Source: Leptolyngbya sp. NIES-3755
GTDB lineage: Bacteria > Cyanobacteriota > Cyanobacteriia > Leptolyngbyales > Leptolyngbyaceae
Reading direction: 5' to 3'
Length of the DNA: 64,000 bases
Assembly: GCA_001548435.1 (NCBI GenBank)
Contig: AP017308.1
Coordinates: forward strand, 1,187,030 to 1,251,029
Below, piece by piece: positions 27,688-34,729 of the stretch. The position numbers and the translations under genes are program-made. Position 1 is the stretch's first letter. Every line of letters starts with the position of its first letter. The notes beneath the pieces were generated by a model. The model worked only from the letters and a program-made list of their open reading frames with translations, searched no databases and had not been told where the DNA came from.

Positions 27688-28560
27688 TCAACGAGTTTTA
27701 CGATCGACAAATTCATTCAATCCTTCGCCAAACAAAGACAATCCCACGACCATCATCGTCATTGCCAATCCTGGAAACAGAGCCGTCCACCAAATTCCAC
27801 CCGTCGAAAGCGCGTCCAGTGCCTCTCTTAAATCATGTCCCCATTCTGGTACTTCATCCGGCAACCCTAATCCGAGAAATCCCAAACCACCCAGAGTCAA
27901 AATCGCGTCTGCCGCATTCAAAGTAAATAAAACTGGGACACTTTGAATCACATTTGCAAACAAATACTTGGACAATACTCGCCAAGTGGAAGCTCCCATC
28001 GCTTGAGCTGCTTCGATAAACAGTTCCGTTTTCACACTCACCGTTTGATTTCGCACGACTCGATAATACTGAGGCACATACGCGATACTGAGTGCGATCG
28101 CTGCATTAAATACGCCTCGTCCTACGACAAACGCCAAAGTGACTGAAAGCAATAACCCTGGGAGCGTGTATATCGTATCCATCAGAAACAGTAAAGCTCG
28201 ATCGAGTCTTCCTCCCCGATAGCCGCTCACCATTCCCAACGGCACTCCTACGATCAAACTCAATGCCGTTGCTAGAATTACCACCTGAATCGCGGCTTGT
28301 GTCCCAAACAGTGTGCGAGAAAAGACATCGTATCCGAGGCTAGATGTACCAAACCAATATCTTAAGCTTGGTGCTGCGTGAGGCGGATTATCGAGAAATT
28401 CAGTCGGGTTTTGGATTAGACCGATCGCTTGCAAAATTGGAGCGAAAAGCGCGATCGCAACAAACACGAGAACAATCACTGCCCCAATTCGCATCATTTG
28501 ACGAGAAAGGGACGGACGTTCAGCAGCATTAATCAGCCGGGGAAGGCGAATAGAGGTCAT
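27688..28560 (-). CDS. ABC transporter permease, DppC/OppC type
   Basis: 290 residues from the ATG at 28560 (MTSIRLPRL). It has a first membrane helix, a periplasmic stretch with HAAPSLRYWFGTSSLGYDVFSRTLFG (the DppC N-terminal hallmark) and five further helices. The EAA loop reads EAAQAMGASTWRVLSKYLFANV. Such permeases import peptides or nickel. No partner permease, ATPase or binding protein is adjacent, so the complete transporter must be encoded elsewhere. Confidence 0.9.
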   Translation of the reverse strand: MTSIRLPRLINAAERPSLSRQMMRIGAVIVLVFVAIALFAPILQAIGLIQNPTEFLDNPPHAAPSLRYWFGTSSLGYDVFSRTLFGTQAAIQVVILATALSLIVGVPLGMVSGYRGGRLDRALLFLMDTIYTLPGLLLSVTLAFVVGRGVFNAAIALSIAYVPQYYRVVRNQTVSVKTELFIEAAQAMGASTWRVLSKYLFANVIQSVPVLFTLNAADAILTLGGLGFLGLGLPDEVPEWGHDLREALDALSTGGIWWTALFPGLAMTMMVVGLSLFGEGLNEFVDRKTR

Positions 28561-28651
28561 AGCTCGATCGCGTAAATGATTGCCTATCATACTGGCATTG
28601 GGAAAAGTTCGATCGCAGACGAAAATAGAAAGTAAGTCTTAGGAGGTTGCC

Positions 28652-29208
28652 ATGTCTCTCACTGTGAAAGATTTGGAAATTGTGCAAGCTCAGCTTCATC
28701 AGGTGAATCAGGATTACCGGGTTGAACTAATTAACGGAGAAATTGTGGTTATGAGTCCATCCGGTTACGAATCTGATGAAGTGGCGTTTAGTTTGGTCGT
28801 CAACTTGCGAACTGGACAAAGCCGCGTAAACTCGGACGAGTCACCGGGGCAGGAGCAGGGTTTATTTTGCCAGACTCAGAGACTCGCGCTCCGGATGTGT
28901 CGTTTGTGCAGGCAGAGCGATTACGTCGGAGTCCTGAGAGTTTTGCAGAACTCGCACCCGATTTAATGGTTGAAGTCAAGTCTCCGACCGATAGCGTGAA
29001 GGGATTACGCGCAAAGATCGATCGATTTCTGGCACAGGGAACGCGAGTTGGTATCTTGATTCATCCGGGGAAAAGATGGGTGGAAGTTCATCGATCGAAT
29101 ATGGAACCTGTGAGGCTGAAGGATGGTGATGTGTTGACGATTCCCGATTTGTTGCCGGGATGGGAAGTGCAGATTTCGGAATTGTGGTCGCCTGTGTTTG
29201 AAGAGTAA
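28652..29208 (+). pseudogene. Uma2-family (DUF820) putative nuclease, frameshifted
   Basis: The start MSLTVKDLEIVQAQL and VELINGEIVVMSPSGYESDEVAF match Uma2 proteins, as does the later part: LPDSETRAPDVSFVQAERL (starting near 28865), then LMVEVKSPTDSVKGLRAKI. The two are in different frames. Loss of one base near 28812-28815 (ACTGG for an expected ACTTGG) moves the reading frame, and adding one T there restores the family sequence TKPRKLGRVTGAGAGFIL. The PD-(D/E)xK-like core (PDVS, then E-V-K) is intact after the shift. A sequencing error would look the same. Confidence 0.85.
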
Positions 29209-29258
29209 GTTTAGCAACACGTACTTTAAGTGCGTTTACAGGTAGAACTCACCTCTAT

Positions 29259-29294
29259 ACATTCACAACGTACTGATTGTCCGTTTTTGAATGT
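29259..29294 (+). promoter_or_regulatory. Candidate C-box/operator of the restriction-modification system
   Basis: ACTGATTGTCCGT (29272-29284) resembles the GTCCGT-centred C-boxes bound by controller proteins of type II systems. It lies inside an inverted repeat, ACATTCA (29259-29265) with TGAATGT (29288-29294), which ends exactly at the controller start codon. A second palindrome, ACTTTAAGT, sits at 29223-29231. This is pattern-based and not proven. Confidence 0.4.
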
Positions 29295-29489
29295 ATGAGC
29301 CGCGAAGCAAGAAGTCGTTTTGGGAACAGAGTTCGCATTCTCAGGCAAGAAAAACAGATGACCCAAGAAGCGCTTGCTGAGTTAACAGGTAAATCTGTTG
29401 AACACATTAGCTTCATTGAGCGAGGAGAACGAGCGCCATCTTTTGCAATGATTCTGAAATTAGCTGAAGTCCTAGAGATTTCTGTGTAG
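29295..29489 (+). CDS. Restriction-modification controller (C) protein, XRE family
   Basis: 64 residues from the ATG at 29295 (MSREARSRFGNRVRIL); the open frame begins with a TTG 18 bases upstream, inside the operator-like repeat. It is a single helix-turn-helix domain (RILRQEKQMTQEALAELTGKSVEHISFIERGERAPS). It lies six bases ahead of the PvuII-like endonuclease gene. By family knowledge such C proteins activate their own gene and the endonuclease gene after a delay, so that methylation comes first. Confidence 0.85.
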   Translation: MSREARSRFGNRVRILRQEKQMTQEALAELTGKSVEHISFIERGERAPSFAMILKLAEVLEISV

Positions 29490-29495
29490 CAATTG

Positions 29496-30113
29496 ATGAG
29501 CGTTGATCAGTCGGATGAAAATGCTAGTTTGATTTCTACAGTGATCACGGCTCCGGTTTCTTTAAAGCAAATTGAGCAAGTTGAACCCGTTGAAGAACCA
29601 ATCAAAGAAGAAGCTGAACGGAAATCGGATTTAGAAAGATTGCAAACTGCTTTTGAAGGAGTAAGAGCATTACAAGAGCTTGCAAGAGAATACGAGATAA
29701 CCGATATATTTCAAGATAATGGCGGTAAGGTTCTACAAGTATTGATTTTATTAGGATTAAAGATATCTCCTGGCAGAGAGGGAAATGATGCGATCGATGC
29801 CGAAGGAAATGAATATGAGTTGAAAACACTAAATCGCTCTTTAAACAAAAATGCAGGAGTCACAACTCACCACCATCTCAATCGCGATATTCTCGCTAAA
29901 TATCGAGCAGTGAAAGCTTGGTATATTGCCATTTACGAGGGAATAGAGCTAATTGAAATCTATAAAGTTTCTCCAGAGATGCTTGAGATAAAGTTTAGCG
30001 AATGGGAAAGAAAGCTCGATCAGATTGATTCAATCAATAATCCCAAAATTCCAATGAGGCTAATTCGTCAAGGTGAATTAGTTTATCAGCGTGATTCATC
30101 TCAAGAAGCTTAG
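29496..30113 (+). CDS. Type II restriction endonuclease, PvuII family
   Basis: 205 residues from the ATG at 29496. Residues from about 70 onward match R.PvuII closely as I remember it: DIFQDNGGK, PGREGNDA, EYELK, THHH and WERK...NNPKIP. The active-site Asp, Glu and Lys (near 98, 108 and 110) and the three His that contact DNA are kept, so CAGCTG is the likely site. It carries about 42 extra N-terminal residues, acidic and Pro-rich (VEPVEEPIKEE), absent from the 157-residue R.PvuII. It is translationally coupled to the controller gene and meets the methyltransferase gene tail to tail, seven bases apart. Confidence 0.93.
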   Translation: MSVDQSDENASLISTVITAPVSLKQIEQVEPVEEPIKEEAERKSDLERLQTAFEGVRALQELAREYEITDIFQDNGGKVLQVLILLGLKISPGREGNDAIDAEGNEYELKTLNRSLNKNAGVTTHHHLNRDILAKYRAVKAWYIAIYEGIELIEIYKVSPEMLEIKFSEWERKLDQIDSINNPKIPMRLIRQGELVYQRDSSQEA

Positions 30114-30120
30114 AATTCTT

Positions 30121-31104
30121 CTAAACAGGTAAATGAAGCTGATTGGAGCTAGAAATATCGATCGTTGTTTGTGTTTCAAGCAATTCCTTAAATAGTGAAA
30201 CAGCTTGAGCATCACTGCTTGATTTCTCTAGAAATCTAAAGGAAGAAGCTGCTAGATATTGTAAATTCTGTTCAAACGCAATCCATTGGCGTTGACCTAT
30301 CTCGGCAGAAATTCCAGTTGTATTAGAGCCAGCAAAAATATCAAGTACTGTATCTCCTGGCTCGGTCAGAAAATTAATAAAAAAATCTGGAAGTTTTTGA
30401 GGAAATCTTGCAGGGTGAGGAGCAACACCCACAGCTTTACACAGTTGAAGATAACGAGAGTTACTTTCAGTATTTGGAATTTGTAAGAGATTCGACGGAA
30501 TTGCACCACCATTATCTGTTGCAAATTTTGTACTAATATCATGACCGGATGGACGGTCTTTTGGCTTATAGTATTTCTGCGGATTTTCTTGAAGCTTCTT
30601 CATCCGTTCAGAATAAGGAACAAGGACTTGACTAACATTTGCCTTGGGATAATCTGTTTTAGAAAGCCACCAGATTGTATTAACTGAATCTTTTGCTCGG
30701 ATTTTGCGCTTGTTTACCCATTCGATTGGAGAAGGAAGTTTAGAGGGGTTGTACCAGAAGAACTCTTCAGCTAGGCGAAAGTCTAATTCATCGCAGAGTT
30801 TGATCAGAATGCGATAGTTATAGAGCGATCGGACAGGACGTTTACTTTGGTATGCTCCACCCAGATCCAGGACGAAACTGCCCGTCTGTGACAGAACGCG
30901 ATAGACCTTCTCGCAAAACGCAAATAACCAATCAACGTAAGTCTGTTGATCTACATTGCCATACGTCTTTTCACGCTGTAGCGCAAACGGAGGAGAAGTC
31001 ATGATTAGATCGATTGAATCGCTCTCAAGTGAGTCTAATAACTGAAGCGAATCTCCAACGTATGCTGCTCCACGATGGGTGATATACAGCGGACTTTCTA
31101 ACAT
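30121..31104 (-). CDS. Type II DNA methyltransferase (cytosine-N4), PvuII family
   Basis: 327 residues. The catalytic motif IV is TSPPFALQ near residue 36 and the SAM-binding motif I, DIFAGSNTTG, comes near the C-terminus, the beta-class order. The stretches FNPSKLPSPIEWVNKRKIR-like (here WYNPSKLPSPIEWVNKRKIR), SGHDISTKFATDNGG and HPARFPQKLPDFFI closely match M.PvuII. It would methylate the inner C of CAGCTG at N4 and protect host DNA from the neighbouring endonuclease. In the PvuII plasmid system M is divergent from C and R; here M and R converge. Confidence 0.94.
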   Translation of the reverse strand: MLESPLYITHRGAAYVGDSLQLLDSLESDSIDLIMTSPPFALQREKTYGNVDQQTYVDWLFAFCEKVYRVLSQTGSFVLDLGGAYQSKRPVRSLYNYRILIKLCDELDFRLAEEFFWYNPSKLPSPIEWVNKRKIRAKDSVNTIWWLSKTDYPKANVSQVLVPYSERMKKLQENPQKYYKPKDRPSGHDISTKFATDNGGAIPSNLLQIPNTESNSRYLQLCKAVGVAPHPARFPQKLPDFFINFLTEPGDTVLDIFAGSNTTGISAEIGQRQWIAFEQNLQYLAASSFRFLEKSSSDAQAVSLFKELLETQTTIDISSSNQLHLPV

Positions 31105-31248
31105 TCGTACTTGTGCTATTGAGGGGTCTTACAGTACGGATTATAGGCTGAATGACTACATTTTTTGGAAGCATAAATGGTGATCGATTAGGCATTGCAG
31201 GCATGAAAGAACACAGCACAATCAAAAAGCTCGATCGAAACAATCCCT

Positions 31249-31458
31249 ATGAATTCCCTTCTCACTCGTATCACTCAAACTCCCGGACAGTGTGGCGGTC
31301 GTCCCTGCATTCGCGGCATGAGAATTCGTGTCAGTGACATTCTAGAAATGCTTGCAGAAAATGTCAGTACCGCAGAAATCCTAGAAGATTTTCCCGACCT
31401 AGAATCTGAAGACATTCAAGCTTGCTTATTCTTTCAAAAACAAACTCCCCAGCTTTGA
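31249..31458 (+). CDS. DUF433-family protein (orphan antitoxin-like)
   Basis: 69 residues. MNSLLTRITQTPGQCGGRPCIRGMRIRVSDILEMLAENVSTAEILEDFPDL is the DUF433 signature, with GGRPCIRGxRI at its core; the rest is helix-turn-helix-like. DUF433 genes often pair with a DUF5615 PIN-like toxin. No toxin follows here; the next gene is on the other strand. It may be a solitary antitoxin or regulator. Confidence 0.85.
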   Translation: MNSLLTRITQTPGQCGGRPCIRGMRIRVSDILEMLAENVSTAEILEDFPDLESEDIQACLFFQKQTPQL

Positions 31459-31488
31459 CACTGGAGAGCCTGAAAAATTAATCAGAAA

Positions 31489-32016
31489 TTAGCCGACTTT
31501 GAGCAGTTCCACGTCAAATAACAGCGTCGAATTTGGAGGAATCGGACCAATACCGCGACTGCCGTATCCCAACTCTGCGGGAATTTCCAACATCCGCCGA
31601 CCGCCGACTTTCATCGTGCCGACTCCTTCATCCCAGCCCTTGATCACTTGACCGACACCGATTTTGAACTTGAACGGTTGACCGCGATCGCGGGAACTAT
31701 CAAACTTCGTGCCATCGGTTAACGTGCCCGTGTAATGCACCGTGACCAGTTGACCCGGTTCAGGAGTTGCGCCCGTCCCTTCAACGACCTCGGTATACTT
31801 CAGCCCCGAAGAAGTCGTGACTGCATCTTTGTTCTCAGGATTTGGAGTCGTCATCGGTTTTAGATCGGCAGCTTGCGCGACTTGTACAACAGGAGCAGCT
31901 TCGGTCGTGGGTAAATTTCCAGCGATCGCGCTGTCACGGGAACCCGTCACTTGTGCCACAATCAGCAGCACCACACAGACCACCATTACCCCGAAGCTGA
32001 TCAAAATCTCTCTCAT
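31489..32016 (-). CDS. FKBP-type peptidyl-prolyl cis-trans isomerase
   Basis: 175 residues. An N-terminal membrane anchor or signal (ILISFGVMVVCVVLLIVAQVTG) and a Pro/Ala-rich linker precede the FKBP domain at about 68-175: GLKYTEVVEGTG, VTVHYTGTLTDGTKFDSSRDRGQPF, GQVIKGWDEGVGTMKVGG, LGYGSRGIGPIPPNSTLLFDVELL. The proline-isomerase pocket residues (Y, F, D, V, I, W, Y) are present. It assists protein folding in the periplasm or thylakoid lumen. Confidence 0.95.
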   Translation of the reverse strand: MREILISFGVMVVCVVLLIVAQVTGSRDSAIAGNLPTTEAAPVVQVAQAADLKPMTTPNPENKDAVTTSSGLKYTEVVEGTGATPEPGQLVTVHYTGTLTDGTKFDSSRDRGQPFKFKIGVGQVIKGWDEGVGTMKVGGRRMLEIPAELGYGSRGIGPIPPNSTLLFDVELLKVG

Positions 32017-32058
32017 CGATCAGTCCTCTCGAATGTGCTTTCAAATTAGATTGTGGCA

Positions 32059-32382
32059 CTATTTCCAGAGCTTATTCTCTAAATCTCGCAGTTGACGCTC
32101 TAAGCGATCGAGTCTTCCCCGCAGTTCGTCCATTTCAGCCTGACGTGGGACACCGAGATCCATGAGCATATTCCGAAGTTGGCGCTGCATTTGAGCCTCA
32201 AAGCCACCTTGCTCGGTTTTGAGTTGATTCATTAAATCATCGACAAAGCCCTTTGCTTGATCAGGATTGAGTTTGCCGTCTTTGACCCACTGATCGCCTA
32301 CGTCTTTGAGCTTCTCAGCGACTAAAGAAGTCGTGCCCACACCTAGCATCAGAAGCTGCGTGATCCAATTATTGTTATCCAT
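32059..32382 (-). CDS. Phasin-like coiled-coil protein
   Basis: 107 residues. A mildly hydrophobic start (NWITQLLMLGVGTTSLVAEKLKDVGDQWVKDGKL) is followed by an acidic helix and a C-terminal coiled coil with regular heptads (DELRGRLDRLERQLRDLENKLW). It resembles PhaF-type phasins that coat polyhydroxyalkanoate granules, but similar proteins occur in cyanobacteria without such granules. Precedes the FKBP gene on the same strand by 42 bases. Confidence 0.7.
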   Translation of the reverse strand: MDNNNWITQLLMLGVGTTSLVAEKLKDVGDQWVKDGKLNPDQAKGFVDDLMNQLKTEQGGFEAQMQRQLRNMLMDLGVPRQAEMDELRGRLDRLERQLRDLENKLWK

Positions 32383-32524
32383 GGTTTTTTGTATCGCTCG
32401 ATCGATTCAGCTTTGTTCATTGTGGCAAATCTCGATCGATTCGCAACAGGACGGATTCCCGTCTACAGAGGCGCATCGAATGAGACACTAGATCTATACG
32501 TGCTTGCTGTTATTCCTCGAAGCT

Positions 32525-33706
32525 ATGTCAGATCCTCAAACGATTAGTGCTGCCGTTGCCGCACTTTATAATACTTATCCTTTTCCGCCTGAACCGTTGT
32601 TGGATGAGCCGCCACCTGGGTATAACTGGCGCTGGAATTGGCTTGCAGCTTATAGCTTTTGTACGGGGCAAAAACCGAAACGCCAGGATATTCGGATTCT
32701 GGATGCAGGTTGTGGAACCGGAGTTGGAACTGAATATTTAGTGCATTTGAATCCTCAAGCTCAGGTAACGGGGATTGATCTCAGTTCGGGAACGCTGGCT
32801 GTAGCGCGAGAACGATGTCAAAGATCGGGAGCCGATCGAGTTGAGTTTCACCATTTGAGTTTGTACGATGCGGATCAGTTGTCAGGACAGTTTGACTTGA
32901 TCAACTGTGTGGGAGTGCTGCATCACTTACCTGATCCGATTCGGGGAATTCGATCGCTCTCCGCAAAACTCGCGCCTGGTGGATTGATGCACATTTTCGT
33001 CTATTCGGAATTGGGACGGCATGAAATTCAACTGATGCAAGAAGCGATCGGGCTTTTACAGTCGGATCGATCAAACTATCGAGAAGGGGTTGCGATCGGG
33101 CGACAAATATTCGCTTCTTTGCCTCCGAACAATCGATTAGTGCGACGTGAACAAGAACGCTGGTCGATGGAAAATACTCGCGATGAATGTTTTGCGGATA
33201 TGTATGTGCATCCGCGTGAAGTTGATTACAACATTCATACTTTGTTTGAGTTGATTGATGCTTCGGGATTGAAGTTCTTGGGCTTCTCGAATCCGCGTCA
33301 GTGGGAAGCGGCTCGATTGTTCAATCATCCGGATCTGTTGGAAAAAGCAGAGAAATTGAGCGATCGAGAAAGATATCGCTTGATCGAATTGCTTGATCCA
33401 GAATCAGTTACGCACTACGAATTCTTTTTGGGACGAGACCCATTACCGCGATCGGATTGGAGTTCGGATGAGGCGCTGTTGAATGCGATTCCTGAGCGAA
33501 GTCCTTGTATGGATGGTTGGGAAAGTCGATGTTTATTTAATTTCGACTATCAGATCATTAACTTGTCAGAAGAAGAGTTCGAGTTTATGAAAGCTTGCGA
33601 TGGGAATCAAACTCGATCGACGAAAGAGATTTTGGCTGAGATTCCGATTTCGATCGAGAAAGTGCGATCGCTGCAAGATCAGCAATTAATTCTGCTCAGT
33701 CCATAA
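32525..33706 (+). CDS. Class I SAM-dependent methyltransferase with C-terminal extension
   Basis: 393 residues from the ATG at 32525 (MSDPQTISAAVAALYNTYPFPPE); seven codons further up are open. Motif I is ILDAGCGTGVGTEYL near residue 58, then VTGIDLSSGTLAVAR, FDLINCVGVLHHLPDP and LAPGGLMHIFVYS. Residues 200-393 form an additional domain not seen in minimal methyltransferases, including DMYVHPREVDYN and a C-terminal helical part. The YNTYPFPPE start recurs in a cyanobacterial methyltransferase group of unknown substrate. Confidence 0.82.
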   Translation: MSDPQTISAAVAALYNTYPFPPEPLLDEPPPGYNWRWNWLAAYSFCTGQKPKRQDIRILDAGCGTGVGTEYLVHLNPQAQVTGIDLSSGTLAVARERCQRSGADRVEFHHLSLYDADQLSGQFDLINCVGVLHHLPDPIRGIRSLSAKLAPGGLMHIFVYSELGRHEIQLMQEAIGLLQSDRSNYREGVAIGRQIFASLPPNNRLVRREQERWSMENTRDECFADMYVHPREVDYNIHTLFELIDASGLKFLGFSNPRQWEAARLFNHPDLLEKAEKLSDRERYRLIELLDPESVTHYEFFLGRDPLPRSDWSSDEALLNAIPERSPCMDGWESRCLFNFDYQIINLSEEEFEFMKACDGNQTRSTKEILAEIPISIEKVRSLQDQQLILLSP

Positions 33707-33722
33707 CTTATCAAGGACTGCT

Positions 33723-34292
33723 CTATTCAACGGTTTTCTTCACTGGAGCCTGGAGCAGTTCTAAATCTTTAATCCAAACTACGCCGCCGCCCTCGAATTC
33801 AATCGCAATGAAAAGGTTGCCTGTGGATTGTTCTTTCTTGAAATGAAAGGGGACTTCGCAGGCATACCAGCCCGTTGTGCCCTCGATCGCGATATGTCTT
33901 GAGAATGTCCAACCTGCCACATTTTGTCCCTTCAATTGGAGTTTTGCAGGTTTATGGAGATTTGCCGATCGCATTTGAGCGCGACACATCAATAAACATT
34001 CCTCGACATCTGGCGGTGTCACTTCAAATAACAGAACAGTTCGCTCCCGATAAGATTCAATTCGCCAGCTTTCGCCTGTTTCGACAATACAATCTTGGGT
34101 AATCGGTCGCTCATTCAGTGTAAAGGCGTGAATTTGCTCATACGGTGCAGCGGGTTCTGGAACTTGCCAAAACTGATCGAGTGACTGAACGCCTGATGCG
34201 ATCGCTTCGATCGTAGTTTTGAATCCAGCTTCGATGCCTGATTTTATGCCCGATTCAATACTTGCCTTCAATTCGTCAAACCAGTTAAACAT
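33723..34292 (-). CDS. Hypothetical protein
   Basis: 189 residues from the ATG at 34292. The N-terminus has short amphipathic repeats (ELKASIESGIKSGIEAGFKTTIEAI). The rest is beta-rich (ESWRIESYRERTVLLFEV, PAKLQLKGQNVAGWTFSRHI, GWYACEVPFHF, GNLFIAIEFEGGGVVWIKDLEL), resembling a carbohydrate-binding jelly roll by pattern only. No signal peptide. Family not recognised. Convergent with the methyltransferase gene. Confidence 0.65.
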   Translation of the reverse strand: MFNWFDELKASIESGIKSGIEAGFKTTIEAIASGVQSLDQFWQVPEPAAPYEQIHAFTLNERPITQDCIVETGESWRIESYRERTVLLFEVTPPDVEECLLMCRAQMRSANLHKPAKLQLKGQNVAGWTFSRHIAIEGTTGWYACEVPFHFKKEQSTGNLFIAIEFEGGGVVWIKDLELLQAPVKKTVE

Positions 34293-34342
34293 TGTGTGAT
34301 CGCGGCTCAAAAACTAATCTAATTTTCCCAAAGTTCAAATCA

Positions 34343-34373
34343 AAAGAGATAGAGCATTTAACTCCATCTCTTT
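34343..34373 (-). terminator. Terminator of the metallothionein gene
   Basis: AAAGAGATAGAG (34343-34354) faces CTCCATCTCTTT (34362-34373). On the minus-strand transcript the single mismatch becomes a G-U pair, so all 12 positions pair, and TTTTG follows. It lies 22 bases past the smtA stop. Confidence 0.7.
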
Positions 34374-34395
34374 ATTGTTTGATTTTTGGTTTCGA

Positions 34396-34560
34396 TCAGC
34401 AATTACAGCCTTTGTGTCCACAGTCGCCATGTCCGTTTGGATGTCCATTCGCACAGGCATCACTGCAATAGAACTTATCGTCTTTTTGAACCGCGCTTTC
34501 GGTTGGAACAATACACAGACAAGGTTCACAGGCGCATTTCATTTGAGTTACAGTTGCCAT
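34396..34560 (-). CDS. smtA: SmtA-type bacterial metallothionein
   Basis: 54 residues starting MATVTQMKCACEPCLCIVP. Nine Cys fall at 9, 11, 14, 16, 32, 36, 47, 52 and 54 with His at 40 and 49; these are exactly the metal-ligand positions of Synechococcus SmtA, which binds four Zn or Cd ions. FYCSDACANGH and GHKGCNC are also SmtA-like. The protein buffers zinc and cadmium in the cytoplasm. Its upstream region holds an SmtB-type operator and its downstream region a terminator. No smtB repressor gene is adjacent. Confidence 0.93.
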   Translation of the reverse strand: MATVTQMKCACEPCLCIVPTESAVQKDDKFYCSDACANGHPNGHGDCGHKGCNC

Positions 34561-34597
34561 TTCGGTTTCTCCAAATCAATTATTTTCATCTTAACCT

Positions 34598-34615
34598 ATG
34601 AACAGTCATTCAGAT
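34598..34615 (-). promoter_or_regulatory. SmtB/ArsR-family metal-responsive operator
   Basis: ATGAACAGTCATTCAGAT, 38 bases ahead of the smtA start. It matches the hyphenated inverted repeat of the Synechococcus smt operator (TGAACA...ATTCA) as I remember it, at all but one base. Repressor binding here would shut off smtA until Zn or Cd is bound. Confidence 0.75.
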
Positions 34616-34729
34616 ATTAAGGAATCTTGCTAGAAAACCTTAAATTATTCCAATCAATAGATTTTTTGTATCGTGATCCTGCATACAGTAGGCAAATCCA
34701 ACCTGATCCCAGCAGTAGGAGAACGGCGT

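Noticed and set aside
34335-34620. Longer frames on both strands over the metallothionein
   Set aside because: They are shadows; the shorter frame at 34396-34560 has all SmtA ligands.
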